Shown: positions 36,095-44,614, counted from the stretch's first letter. The stretch: 59,068 nucleotides of DNA from Bacillota bacterium (GCA_023433615.1 JAEZCJ010000027.1:1-59068), one strand, 5' to 3'. Notes: generated by a model from the sequence alone, not told the origin. Numbers and translations: made by a program.

Positions 36095-37078
36095 ATGAAG
36101 CTTAGACAATTCGGCATCGCATTCAACCGCACATTCGAACGATGGATGTTCTTGTTCATCCCCGGGTCTCTCATCCTGGGGTTTCTTTGTGCAGACGGAC
36201 TCCTGTCATCTATACCTGCCGTTCCGTACCTGTTCGCCTTCGTTGCGTTCACGATGGGACTCGGCTGCGGTTTCAAAGAGATTAAGCTCGTCTTCCGGAA
36301 GCCGCTGCCGATGGTTGTCACGCTCGTGGTCGCGCATGCGTTGGTTCCGCTTGCGGCATACGGAATCGGCAGCCTGATCTTCGGTTCCGACTCGCCGTTC
36401 GTAATTGGACTCGTGCTCTTCGCGCTTATTCCACTCGGCGTATCGGCCATCCTGTGGGTAGGTCTATCCGGCGGGAGCGTGGCGTTGATTCTGGCGATGG
36501 TCGTAATCGACAGTCTGCTGAGTCCGTTCCTCGTGCCCGCGGGCATTCACGTCCTGTTCGGCGAATCGATCGAGGTCGATACGACCGCAATCATGCTCGA
36601 TCTCCTGCTGATCGTCGTAGCGCCGACCGCTGCCGGCATGCTGCTCCATCAAGGGACGCAAGGCAAGATCCAGCCGGCGCTCGCGCCGATTGCGCCGCCG
36701 GTCTCGAAGCTGTGTTTCGTGGCGATCGTCGCCTTGAACGCGGCTGCGATCGAACCGCATGTGGCCGCGATGCGGCAAGATATGCTGAAGCTGGTGCCTG
36801 TCGTGCTATTGCTGGTCGGTATCAACTATGCCGCCGGATTCATAGGCTCGAAGCCGTTCAAGAGCCGCGAGCTGGAGACGACCCTCTCGTATGCGGCGGG
36901 CATTCGCAATATTTCGCTCGGCATCGTCATTGCCCTCGCTTATTTCAGTCCGCAAGCTGCGGTGCCGGTCGTACTCTCGATTCTGCTGCAGCAGCCGATC
37001 GCGACGCTTCATCATTACGTTTTACAAAATCTTCACAATAGGAAGACTAGCGAAGCGGCGCAGGGGCAGGTAGGATAA
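36095..37078 (+). CDS. Bile acid:sodium symporter (BASS) family transporter
   Basis: 327 residues with nine to ten predicted helices. Family-like segments are FTMGLGCGFKEIKLVFRKP and the later Gly-rich crossing helices (SYAAGIRNISLGIVIALAYF). BASS proteins import organic anions, such as bile acids, pyruvate or pantoate, with sodium. It begins one base after the fumarase stop and has no ribosome site of its own, so translation looks coupled. That points to a dicarboxylate or a related acid as cargo, which is inference. Confidence 0.85.
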   Translation: MKLRQFGIAFNRTFERWMFLFIPGSLILGFLCADGLLSSIPAVPYLFAFVAFTMGLGCGFKEIKLVFRKPLPMVVTLVVAHALVPLAAYGIGSLIFGSDSPFVIGLVLFALIPLGVSAILWVGLSGGSVALILAMVVIDSLLSPFLVPAGIHVLFGESIEVDTTAIMLDLLLIVVAPTAAGMLLHQGTQGKIQPALAPIAPPVSKLCFVAIVALNAAAIEPHVAAMRQDMLKLVPVVLLLVGINYAAGFIGSKPFKSRELETTLSYAAGIRNISLGIVIALAYFSPQAAVPVVLSILLQQPIATLHHYVLQNLHNRKTSEAAQGQVG

Positions 37079-37152
37079 GGACAAAAGCAAGCGTTGCACA
37101 GGTCGCGCATAGAGCCGCGGGTTACTCGGCCATGCGGAAAGGATGGACTGGA

Positions 37153-38958
37153 ATGAACAGCTTTCGCGCACGCCTCGCGATCATCATGATCCTGCTGGTC
37201 GGCTTATCGGTCTCGGCTGCCGGCGTGTTCATGGCGCAATCGTTCGAGCGTAAGCATCTGAATGCGCAGCAGGAGAATATGGTGCGCGAGATCGGACTGA
37301 TCATGGATGCGGCGGAGTGGATGCAAGGCGACGAGCATACGCTCCGAACTTACTATTCGGAGCTTGCCGCGCATTATAAGTCGATTACGGACGCGCGGGT
37401 TACCTTCATCCGCGGCGACGGACTCGTGCTCGGCGATTCCGATCACGACGCGAGCGAGATGGACAATCATGTCGATCGCCCCGAGATTATGGACGCGCTG
37501 AAGAAGGGGATCGGCCGTCATATTCGGACAAGCGACACGGTGAATCAGAACATGATGTATGTCGCGATGGCGGTGCAGCCGGGAAATGCCGATTCGCCGA
37601 TCGTCCGGCTTGCGCTCAGCATCGTCGATCTCGAGAGCAGCATACGGGAAATGTGGTTCGGGCTCATTGTCGGGCTCTTGATTCTGTTCGTGCTGGCAGC
37701 GGCGGTCAGCTACCGGGTCGCGCTCGGCCTGACGCGGCCGCTGGAGCAGATTACGCGCGTTGCCAAGCGGATCAAGAACTATGAATACCAGGCTCGCGTC
37801 AAGGTGAAGAAGCAGGACGAGATCGGCGAGCTGGGCGTCGCCATCAATGCGATGGCCGACAGCCTTCAGGAACAGATGAAGCGCATCCGGCAGAAGGAAG
37901 GCCAGCTCGAAAGCGTGCTTGACAATATGATCAACGGAATCGTCATGATTGATCGCAAGGGACGCATTCTGCTGCTGAATCGGATGGCGGAAGAGGTGCT
38001 GGGCTTCTCGGCTAGAGAATTGGTCGGCCGTCACTATGCGGAAGCGAAGCAGCAGTACGAGCTGTCGCAGATCATCGACGAGGGGCTTGCCCGCCGTCAG
38101 CATCTGCATGACGAGATCACGTTTTATTTTCCGGAGGAGCGGCTTGTCGAGATCAATCTCGTGCCGGTATTCCTCTCGGCCGATGAGTTCGCGGGCGTGC
38201 TGATCGTGCTGCAGGACGTATCCGCGATCCGCCGCCTTGAGCGGATGCGCAGCGAATTCGTCGCTAACGTATCGCATGAGCTGAAGACTCCGATCGCTGC
38301 GGTCAAGGGCTTCGCCGAGACGCTGCTGGGCGGCGCGGTTGATGACCCGGAGACGGCCAGATCGTTCCTGCAGATTATCTATGACGAGAGCGAACGGCTC
38401 AATCGGCTCATCGGCGACATCCTGGAATTGTCGAAGGTCGAGTCGCGCAGAGTGCCGCTGCAGTTCTCGCCTGTCGAGCTGGGCTCGTTCATGGAGAAGA
38501 CGGTCGAGCTGCTGGCATCGGAGGCCGCGCGCAAAAGCATTCGTCTGGAATGCATCGTCGAGAACGGCATCTACGTCGAGGCCGACGAGGACAGGCTGCG
38601 GCAGATCGTGATGAATTTGTTGTCGAACGGGATCAATTATACGCCGGAAGGCGGGCGCGTGACGCTGAAGGTCGAGCCGGTGCAGAGCGGCCGGTCGGCA
38701 GCAGGCGCGGACGGCGATTACGACCATGTCCGAATCTGGATTACCGATACGGGCATCGGCATCCCGAAGAAGGATCTCCCGCGCATCTTCGAGCGGTTCT
38801 ATCGGGTGGACAAAGCGCGTTCCCGCGGCTCGGGCGGCACGGGGCTCGGCTTGTCGATCGTCAAGCATCTGGTCGAGCTTCACAAGGGGACGATCGCGGT
38901 AGAGAGTACGGTTGGGGCAGGCTCCACCTTCCTAATCGAACTCCCGGTTCTCCAATAA
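37153..38958 (+). CDS. Sensor histidine kinase, PhoR-like
   Basis: 601 residues. A membrane helix (about 8-30), an extracytoplasmic domain (about 31-165), a second helix (about 168-190), HAMP (about 190-243), PAS (about 255-355), HisKA with the phospho-acceptor His375 in VANVSHELKTPIAAV, and HATPase with DTGIGIPKKDLPRIFERFYR and GGTGLGLSIVKHLV. This is the PhoR/ResE/WalK architecture. It has an AAGGATGG ribosome site before ATG 37153. The matching regulator gene follows 303 bp downstream; in Bacillus the order is phoP-phoR, so it is reversed here. Confidence 0.88.
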   Translation: MNSFRARLAIIMILLVGLSVSAAGVFMAQSFERKHLNAQQENMVREIGLIMDAAEWMQGDEHTLRTYYSELAAHYKSITDARVTFIRGDGLVLGDSDHDASEMDNHVDRPEIMDALKKGIGRHIRTSDTVNQNMMYVAMAVQPGNADSPIVRLALSIVDLESSIREMWFGLIVGLLILFVLAAAVSYRVALGLTRPLEQITRVAKRIKNYEYQARVKVKKQDEIGELGVAINAMADSLQEQMKRIRQKEGQLESVLDNMINGIVMIDRKGRILLLNRMAEEVLGFSARELVGRHYAEAKQQYELSQIIDEGLARRQHLHDEITFYFPEERLVEINLVPVFLSADEFAGVLIVLQDVSAIRRLERMRSEFVANVSHELKTPIAAVKGFAETLLGGAVDDPETARSFLQIIYDESERLNRLIGDILELSKVESRRVPLQFSPVELGSFMEKTVELLASEAARKSIRLECIVENGIYVEADEDRLRQIVMNLLSNGINYTPEGGRVTLKVEPVQSGRSAAGADGDYDHVRIWITDTGIGIPKKDLPRIFERFYRVDKARSRGSGGTGLGLSIVKHLVELHKGTIAVESTVGAGSTFLIELPVLQ

Positions 38959-38997
38959 GTCCGCTTGTGATAACGATGTATCGCTGCCGAGGATTAT

Positions 38998-39103
38998 TCG
39001 GCGTCGAATCTTGAACGCTAGCGAAACTTCCGGTGCTCATGTAGCTTTGACTACACTGCGCTCCTCATTTTCTACTATCGTTCAACCTTCTCGGTTCTGA
39101 CAA
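38998..39103 (+). repeat. Dispersed structured intergenic repeat, copy C
   Basis: Same family as copies A and B, starting 39 bp after the kinase stop. The central stem is TGTAG (39040-39044) / CTACA (39051-39055), where copies A and B have CG in place of the first TA pair: a compensatory change. Outer arms TTGAACGCTAGCGAAA (39011-39026) and TTCTACTATCGTTCAA (39070-39085) are identical to copy B. Confidence 0.88.
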
Positions 39104-39158
39104 GCAGACAATGGATAAGGCCTTCCTTGCGTGGCCTTAAGAGCGAGAGGGCGAAAAA

Positions 39159-39175
39159 TTTACAATCCATTAACA
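39159..39175 (+). promoter_or_regulatory. Candidate PhoP box
   Basis: TTTACA (39159-39164), 5 bp, TTAACA (39170-39175), matching the 11-bp-period direct repeats bound by PhoP in Bacillus. It lies 86 bp before the regulator gene, suggesting autoregulation. Confidence 0.5.
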
Positions 39176-39261
39176 CTTCGGATTTCGATGTGTGATAGGA
39201 TGAAGATAGCTTCATGCCTATTTGCAATTGCTCAACATCCTCAAGTTTCGGGGGTAATCCC

Positions 39262-39981
39262 ATGTCTCAGAAGATATTGGTTATCGAAGACGAGCCTACG
39301 CTGGCACGTCTGTTGTCCTATAATTTGACCCAAGAAGGCTATGAAGTGACGGTCGCCGATCATGGCTCGGAAGGGCTGCAGATGGCGCTGCAGCGGCCGT
39401 TCGATCTGCTGGTGCTGGACATTATGCTGCCCGGCATGAACGGCTTCGAAATTCTAACCAAAGTGCGCCAGAGCGGCATTCGGACCCCTGTCATCATTCT
39501 GACGGCACGCAATGCCGAAGAAGAAGTCGTGCAAGGCTTGAAGCACGGCGCGGACGATTACATTACGAAGCCGTTCGGCGTCGCGGAGCTTCTGGCCCGC
39601 GTATCGGCGGTCCTGCGAAGAACGCATCACGACGACGTGCAGGCGAGCGAGCAGACGGAGAAGGTCATTATGGCCGGCGAACTGGCGATCTATCCGGAGA
39701 AGTACGAGGTCGTCATCCATGGCGAGACCGTACCGCTCAGACCGAAGGAATTCGAGGTGCTGCTGTACCTCGTCCAACGGCCGGGCATGGTCATTACGCG
39801 GGACGATCTCATGAATATCGTATGGGGCTTCGATTATATCGGCGGCCAGCGTACGGTGGACGTGCATGTCAGCTCGCTCCGCAAGAAGCTGGAGCTCGGC
39901 CAACAGTCCGTCCAGATCGAATCCATAAGAGGCGTCGGCTATAAGCTGGTCATGCCGAAGAAGCTCGGGACGTCCAAGTGA
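39262..39981 (+). CDS. Response regulator, OmpR/PhoB family (PhoP-like)
   Basis: 239 residues. Receiver domain (1-120) with EDE acidic pocket, phospho-acceptor Asp53 in LVLDIMLPG and Lys in YITKPFG; winged-helix DNA-binding domain (about 135-235; LRPKEFEVLLYLVQRPGMVI, then YIGGQRTVDVHVSSLRKKL). Most like PhoP/WalR regulators. Start at 39262 (MSQKILVIEDE) with GGGGG upstream. It probably works with the upstream kinase. The proposed PhoP role rests on family and the box upstream. Confidence 0.9.
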   Translation: MSQKILVIEDEPTLARLLSYNLTQEGYEVTVADHGSEGLQMALQRPFDLLVLDIMLPGMNGFEILTKVRQSGIRTPVIILTARNAEEEVVQGLKHGADDYITKPFGVAELLARVSAVLRRTHHDDVQASEQTEKVIMAGELAIYPEKYEVVIHGETVPLRPKEFEVLLYLVQRPGMVITRDDLMNIVWGFDYIGGQRTVDVHVSSLRKKLELGQQSVQIESIRGVGYKLVMPKKLGTSK

Positions 39982-40002
39982 CGTCCGAGCTTCTTTCTTT
40001 CG
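39957..40002 (+). terminator. Terminator overlapping the regulator's last codons
   Basis: Stem AAGAAGCTCGGGACGT / ACGTCCGAGCTTCTT followed by TCTTTC. The left arm lies in the coding sequence. Confidence 0.75.
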
Positions 40003-40018
40003 CTAGCGGGCAGACGGA

Positions 40019-40888
40019 TTATTTGCGGTTCCACGCCAGCATGCGCTTCTGGTATTCCTTCGGCGAGCAATCGTTGTACTTCTTGAACATCTTGTAGAAA
40101 TGCGCCATGTTCGGAATGCCGATCACGTCGCCGATCTCCGATATGCTGCGGTCCTCGGTCAGGAGAATGCGCTCCGCCCATTTGATTTTCCTGTAATTGA
40201 CGTATTCGGTGAAGGATAATCCGACCGATTTTTTGAAAAACTTGACGAAGTAGTAATAGCTCATATTGGCAAGCTTGCACACATGCTCCACATGGATCCT
40301 GCCGGTCAAATTCGCTTCGACGTAGTCGAGGACGGGCTTCAATCGCAGGCGGTCGAAATCCTCCCGTTCCGTCAGCACCATGCGGGTGTCATGGCGCAAC
40401 AGCTTGAGCATAATCGTCTTGATGAGGATATTGACGGCCAGCTCGTAGCCGGCGGTCTTCCCTTTGGCCTCCACGAATATCTCCTTGATGATGGCGGCGA
40501 TCTCTTCCCGGATGTGCGGATGCTCTTCGAAGAGGTAATTCAGCTTGCTGAGCGGCTGCTGCGTCTCATGGAAGAATCGTATGTAGGGCATCGTGCTCTG
40601 GTCGAAAAATTTATCGATGTCGAATTGCAGCACGTAATAGTTGAGCGGCTGCGAGGTGACGCGGTCCCGGTGGAGCTGCGAGGATCCGATCAATACGATG
40701 TCTCCGGGCATCATGTGATGGCATTCATCCTCGATATAGACGTCCAATTCGCCCTGGTCGACGTAGAGAAGTTCGAGCTCCCGATGGTAGTGCCAGCTGA
40801 TGAACACATCGTCGTAACGGGTGTGTTGGAATATTTTCAGTGACAAGAGAGGGTTTTCATAATCGACTTTCTCGTTATAAGCTTCCAT
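40019..40888 (-). CDS. AraC-family regulator with N-terminal cupin
   Basis: 289 residues. N-terminal AraC-type cupin sensor (about 15-150; WHYHRELELLYVDQGELDV) and two C-terminal helix-turn-helices (about 185-289; HVCKLANMSYYYFVKFFKKS and ISEIGDVIGIPNMAHFYKMF). Start at 40888 (MEAYNEKVDYEN) with GAGGTG upstream. It is divergent from a Gfo/Idh/MocA gene, the likely target. Sensing of a sugar is expected for the family. Confidence 0.9.
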   Translation of the reverse strand: MEAYNEKVDYENPLLSLKIFQHTRYDDVFISWHYHRELELLYVDQGELDVYIEDECHHMMPGDIVLIGSSQLHRDRVTSQPLNYYVLQFDIDKFFDQSTMPYIRFFHETQQPLSKLNYLFEEHPHIREEIAAIIKEIFVEAKGKTAGYELAVNILIKTIMLKLLRHDTRMVLTEREDFDRLRLKPVLDYVEANLTGRIHVEHVCKLANMSYYYFVKFFKKSVGLSFTEYVNYRKIKWAERILLTEDRSISEIGDVIGIPNMAHFYKMFKKYNDCSPKEYQKRMLAWNRK

Positions 40889-40922
40889 GCTGCACCTCAC
40901 TCGATGACAAAATGGCATATAG

Positions 40923-41020
40923 ATTGCACTATTGCATGCAATTGCCGTCCGACTCATTATACTTCATTCTAGACGTAGTGAGGGACAAGAATCAAGAAGA
41001 GCGTAAACGCTCCAATTCAT
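40923..41020 (+). promoter_or_regulatory. Divergent control region with ATTGC repeats and operator-like motif
   Basis: ATTGCA-like words occur at 40923 and 40931, and ATTGCATGCAAT (40931-40942) is a perfect 12-bp palindrome. TATACT (40958-40963) is a good -10 with a poor -35, fitting an activated promoter. GCGTAAACGCTCCAATTCAT at 41001-41020 is nearly the same as a site before the nucleoside hydrolase gene. Confidence 0.45.
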
Positions 41021-41037
41021 GGAAAAGGGAGAGTGTC

Positions 41038-42123
41038 ATGATGGCGCAAGCAAGGGTAGGAATTATCGGCTGCGGAGGCATTGCGACAGGGAAGCATATG
41101 CCGAGCCTCGCGAAGGTGAAGGAAGCTGAGATGGTCGCGTTCTGCGATATCGTTCGAGAGCGTGCCGAGGATGCCAAGGGCAAGTATGGGGCGTCGGATG
41201 CTGCCGTATACGAGGATTACCGCGAGCTGCTGGCCGATCCGTCGATCGATGTGGTCCATGTGTGCACGCCGAACGATTCCCACGCAGAGATCGCGATCAC
41301 CGCGCTCGAGGCCGGCAAGCATGTTATGTGCGAGAAGCCGATGGCGAAGACGGCGGAAGGCGCGCGCCGGATGCTGGAGGCTGCCGAGCGTACGGGCAAG
41401 AAGCTGTCGATCGGCTACCAGAACCGTTACCGTCCGGATACGCGTTACTTGAAGGACGCCTGCGAGAAAGGCGAGCTCGGCGAGGTCTACTTCGCCAAGG
41501 CGCATGCGATCCGCCGCCGGGCGGTGCCGACATGGGGCGTGTTCCTCGACGAGGAGAAGCAAGGCGGCGGCCCGCTCATCGACATCGGCACGCACGCGCT
41601 CGATCTGGCGCTATGGCTGATGGACAACTACAAGCCGAAGGTCGTGCTGGGACGCGCCTATCATAAGCTGTCGCAGACCGAGAACGCAGCAAACGCCTGG
41701 GGACCGTGGGACCCTGCCAAGTTCACGGTCGAGGATTCGGCCTTCGCCATGATTACGATGGAGAACGGCGCATCGATCGTGCTGGAATCGAGTTGGGCGC
41801 TGAACTCGCTCGAGGTCGATGAAGCGAAGGTGACGCTGTGCGGCACGCAGGCCGGAGCCGACATGAAGGACGGGCTGCGCTTCAACGGCGAGGACAACAG
41901 CCGGCTTTATACGAAGAACGTCGAGCTGACGGGCGGCGGCGTCGCGTTCTACGAAGGGAACAGCGAAGATCCGGCGGAGCTGGAAGCGCGCATGTGGATC
42001 GATGCGGTCCTGAACGATAAGGATCTCGTCGTCAAGCCGGAGCAGGCGCTCGTCGTATCGGAAATTCTGGAAGCGATCTACGAATCGTCGCGGACGGGTA
42101 AGGCTGTCTATTTCGGCGAGTAG
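41038..42123 (+). CDS. Gfo/Idh/MocA family oxidoreductase
   Basis: 361 residues. NAD(P)-binding VGIIGCGGIATGKHMPSL at the N-terminus, EKPMAKTAEGA with the active-site Lys, and the C-terminal GGGPLIDIGTHALDLALWLM carrying substrate-pocket Asp and His. Related enzymes act on sugars or inositols. ATG 41038 has AAGGGAGAG upstream; ATG 41041 is an alternative. Divergent from the AraC gene and closed by a terminator, so a single-gene unit. Confidence 0.92.
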   Translation: MMAQARVGIIGCGGIATGKHMPSLAKVKEAEMVAFCDIVRERAEDAKGKYGASDAAVYEDYRELLADPSIDVVHVCTPNDSHAEIAITALEAGKHVMCEKPMAKTAEGARRMLEAAERTGKKLSIGYQNRYRPDTRYLKDACEKGELGEVYFAKAHAIRRRAVPTWGVFLDEEKQGGGPLIDIGTHALDLALWLMDNYKPKVVLGRAYHKLSQTENAANAWGPWDPAKFTVEDSAFAMITMENGASIVLESSWALNSLEVDEAKVTLCGTQAGADMKDGLRFNGEDNSRLYTKNVELTGGGVAFYEGNSEDPAELEARMWIDAVLNDKDLVVKPEQALVVSEILEAIYESSRTGKAVYFGE

Positions 42124-42153
42124 CATAGCATAACGTACGCGTTCAACCGAAAG

Positions 42154-42199
42154 TCCGGTCTGTAACATCAGTTGAGGATGTTACTTTGACCGGATTTTC
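42154..42199 (+). terminator. Terminator of the Gfo/Idh/MocA gene
   Basis: Stem TCCGGTC + TAACATC / GATGTTA + GACCGGA followed by TTTTCC. Confidence 0.7.
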
Positions 42200-42208
42200 C
42201 TATATTAT

Positions 42209-42234
42209 CGAAACTTGTTCACAAAATAGACGTA
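42209..42234 (+). promoter_or_regulatory. Sigma-W type promoter of the nfeD-flotillin operon
   Basis: CGAAAC (42209-42214), 16-bp spacer, CGTA (42231-42234), against the consensus TGAAAC-N16-CGTA. The B. subtilis yuaF-floT-yuaI operon is sigma-W controlled, which supports the call. Confidence 0.7.
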
Positions 42235-42273
42235 TTACATACAGGATTTGGAATATAGAAAGGAGGGGGACCG

Positions 42274-42819
42274 ATGGAGGCACTCTTCTGGGCATGTTTG
42301 GCAGGAGGCGCGCTGTATGCCGTTGTCGCCATCATCTTCGGGGACGTCATTAGCAATGCGATGGACGGGGCGCTCGATTGGCTGTCGCTAGACGGATGGG
42401 CTTGGCTGCAGCCGATGACGCTCGTGGGAGGGATCACGGTATTCGGCGGCGCAGGCTTGCTGTTGGACAGCTATACCGGTCTTGGTACGGGTGCCGTGCT
42501 GCTCTTGGCTGTGCTGATTGCGGTGGTGGTCGGGGCAGGCGTATATTTTTTCTACGTGAAACCGATGCAGAACTCGGAGAATTCCGTCGGCTACTCGGTG
42601 CATGACATGTCAGGCAAGCTCGCCGAAGTGCTGGTCCCCATTCCTGCATCCGGCTATGGCGAGATCGTCATCCGGATGGGACCCGCCGGCGTGACGAACC
42701 AGATGGCCCAGAGCTTCGACGGACTGCCGATCGAGTCAGGCGCACAGGTCGTGATCGTTGAGGTTGTCGGCGGGGATCTGTACGTATCGAAGGTGGATTT
42801 GGATTACATTACAAGATAG
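42274..42819 (+). CDS. NfeD-like membrane protein (YuaF type)
   Basis: 181 residues. Three or four N-terminal helices (about 5-25, 48-65, 70-92), then a soluble OB-fold NfeD domain (about 110-175; PASGYGEIVIRMGPAGV and the GAQVVIVEVVGGDLYVSKV strand pair). NfeD proteins partner with flotillins in the same operon, as YuaF does with FloT, and affect membrane order and stress response. A strong GGAGGGGG ribosome site precedes the ATG. 15 bp separate it from the flotillin gene. Confidence 0.9.
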   Translation: MEALFWACLAGGALYAVVAIIFGDVISNAMDGALDWLSLDGWAWLQPMTLVGGITVFGGAGLLLDSYTGLGTGAVLLLAVLIAVVVGAGVYFFYVKPMQNSENSVGYSVHDMSGKLAEVLVPIPASGYGEIVIRMGPAGVTNQMAQSFDGLPIESGAQVVIVEVVGGDLYVSKVDLDYITR

Positions 42820-42834
42820 GGAGGCGTTCGATTC

Positions 42835-44400
42835 ATGCCAGAGCCATTAATGATTCCTGCAATTGTTGTCGGTGTACTAGTCGTACTAGGTTTAGCGTTC
42901 TGGGCAAGGTATAAGACGGTCAGCCCGGATGAGGCGATGATCATCACCGGTTCCTTCCTCGGAACCAAGAATGCGATGATCGACGAAAGCGGTCGTAAAA
43001 TTAAGATCGTTCGCGGAGGCGGCGCATTCATTCTGCCGATCTTCCAACAGGCCGAGTTCTTGTCCTTGCTATCGCATAAGCTGGATGTGTCGACGCCCGA
43101 GGTGTACACGGAGCAGGGCGTTCCCGTACTGGCGGACGGCGTAGCGATTATCAAGATCGGCGGCACGGTCGAAGACGTCGCAACGGCTGCGGAGCAGTTC
43201 ATGGGCAAGCCGATCGATGCGCTCAAGGGAGAGGCGCAGGAAGTGCTCGAAGGTCACCTGCGCGCAATCCTCGGTTCGATGACGGTGGAAGAGGTCTACC
43301 GGAATCGGGATAAGTTCGCGCAAGAGGTTCAGAGCGTTGCCGCTCGCGACCTGAAGAAGATGGGCCTTCAGATCGTCTCCTTCACGATCAAGGACGTGCG
43401 CGACAAGCATGGCTACCTCGAGGCGCTCGGTAAGCCGCGTATTGCCGTCGTGAAGCGGGATGCGGATATTGCCGAGGCAGAGGCAGTCCGGGATGCACGG
43501 ATCAAGAAGGCGCAAGCCGACGAGGAAGGCCAGAAGGCCGAGCTGCTTCGCGACACGAACATCGCGGAGGCCGAGAAGGATAAGGAAATGAAGGTCGCAT
43601 CCTTCAAGAAGGACCAAGATATGGCGAAGGCCGAAGCCGACCAAGCGTATTCGATCCAGGAAGCGCGCGCGAAGCAGATCGTGGTCGAGGAGGAAATGAA
43701 GGTCGAGCTCGTGCGTAAGGAACGCGAGATCGATCTCGAAGCGAAAGAAATTTTGCGCCGCGAGAAGCAATATGACGCAGAAGTCAAGAAGAAGGCGGAT
43801 GCGGATCGTTATGCTGTCGTGCAAGCGGCCGAAGCCGACAAGGAGAAGCAGATGCGCGAGGCGGAAGCGATGCAATTCCGCATCGAGGCCGAAGCGAAGG
43901 CAATGGCCGAGCAGAAGCGGCTTGACGGTCAAGCGCAAGCGGATGCGGAGCGGGCGAAGGGTACGGCCGAGGCCGAGGTCATTCGGCTGCGCGGCTTGGC
44001 CGAAGCCGAAGCGAAGGAGAAGCTGGCCGAGGCGTTCGAGAAGTTCGGCGAAGCGGCCGTGCTCGATATTATCGTGAAGATGCTGCCGGAGCTGGCGGGC
44101 AAGATCGCCGATCCGATCGGCAGCATCGACAAGCTGACGGTCGTCGATACCGGCCATGGCGAGGGCGCTGCCCGCGTCAGCAACTACGTGACGTCGCTGA
44201 TGGCGACGGCGCCGGAGATGCTCAAGAGCGTGTCGGGCATCGACGTGGAAGGCCTGATTAAAGGGCTGACGAGCGGGAAGCTTGGCACAGGAGGAGCATC
44301 GCGAACGAGCGTCGTGGACGCGCCTGCAGGGGCGGTCGATGCGTCGAACGCAGCGCTGCCGCCTGCACCAGGCGGCGGGGGAACGACACCTTCGGCGTAA
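42835..44400 (+). CDS. floT: Flotillin (FloT-like)
   Basis: 521 residues, close to B. subtilis FloT. N-terminal membrane segment (about 5-24), PHB/SPFH domain (about 25-200; GGGAFILPIFQQAEFLSL), a long Glu/Ala/Lys-rich coiled coil (about 205-395) and a Gly/Pro-rich tail. It scaffolds membrane microdomains that hold kinases and secretion proteins. It is translated just after the NfeD gene from GGGAGG. The sigma-W type promoter fits the envelope-stress role. Confidence 0.95.
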   Translation: MPEPLMIPAIVVGVLVVLGLAFWARYKTVSPDEAMIITGSFLGTKNAMIDESGRKIKIVRGGGAFILPIFQQAEFLSLLSHKLDVSTPEVYTEQGVPVLADGVAIIKIGGTVEDVATAAEQFMGKPIDALKGEAQEVLEGHLRAILGSMTVEEVYRNRDKFAQEVQSVAARDLKKMGLQIVSFTIKDVRDKHGYLEALGKPRIAVVKRDADIAEAEAVRDARIKKAQADEEGQKAELLRDTNIAEAEKDKEMKVASFKKDQDMAKAEADQAYSIQEARAKQIVVEEEMKVELVRKEREIDLEAKEILRREKQYDAEVKKKADADRYAVVQAAEADKEKQMREAEAMQFRIEAEAKAMAEQKRLDGQAQADAERAKGTAEAEVIRLRGLAEAEAKEKLAEAFEKFGEAAVLDIIVKMLPELAGKIADPIGSIDKLTVVDTGHGEGAARVSNYVTSLMATAPEMLKSVSGIDVEGLIKGLTSGKLGTGGASRTSVVDAPAGAVDASNAALPPAPGGGGTTPSA

Positions 44401-44440
44401 GGCGTCAGGCAAATGGTTAACGGTAAGCCGTTAGAATGAG

Positions 44441-44493
44441 GAAAAGCTGTCCTTCGGTCACCGAGTGGTGGTCGGGCGGGCAGCTTTTTCGGC
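44441..44493 (+). terminator. Terminator of the nfeD-flotillin operon
   Basis: Outer stem AAAAGCTGTCC / GGGCAGCTTTTT ending in a T run. A small hairpin TAACGG/CCGTTA precedes it. Confidence 0.7.
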
Positions 44494-44543
44494 GTGAGCC
44501 GGGAAGATCAAATGAAGCCATGGCAGGCGGCTGCGGGTTGCTA

Positions 44544-44586
44544 TATAATCATGGCATAGGAAGGCGCGTAAGCGCTTCAAATCATA
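44544..44586 (+). promoter_or_regulatory. Promoter and cre-like operator of the nucleoside hydrolase gene
   Basis: -10 TATAAT at 44544-44549 with a weak -35. CGTAAGCGCTTCAA (44567-44580) matches 12 of 14 positions of the CcpA site TGTAARCGNTTNCA and lies just downstream of the start point, where it would block elongation. Confidence 0.5.
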
Positions 44587-44614
44587 CGAACCAATCGCCA
44601 AGGGGGAACTTGAC

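Noticed and set aside
37204..38883. A 559-codon open frame on the - strand
   Set aside because: It mirrors the histidine kinase gene, whose motifs are complete on the + strand; the - frame gives low-quality Arg/Leu/Asp sequence.
43069..44412. A 447-codon open frame on the - strand
   Set aside because: Shadow of the flotillin coiled-coil region; the Leu/Arg/Phe-rich product comes from reading Glu/Ala/Lys codons backwards.
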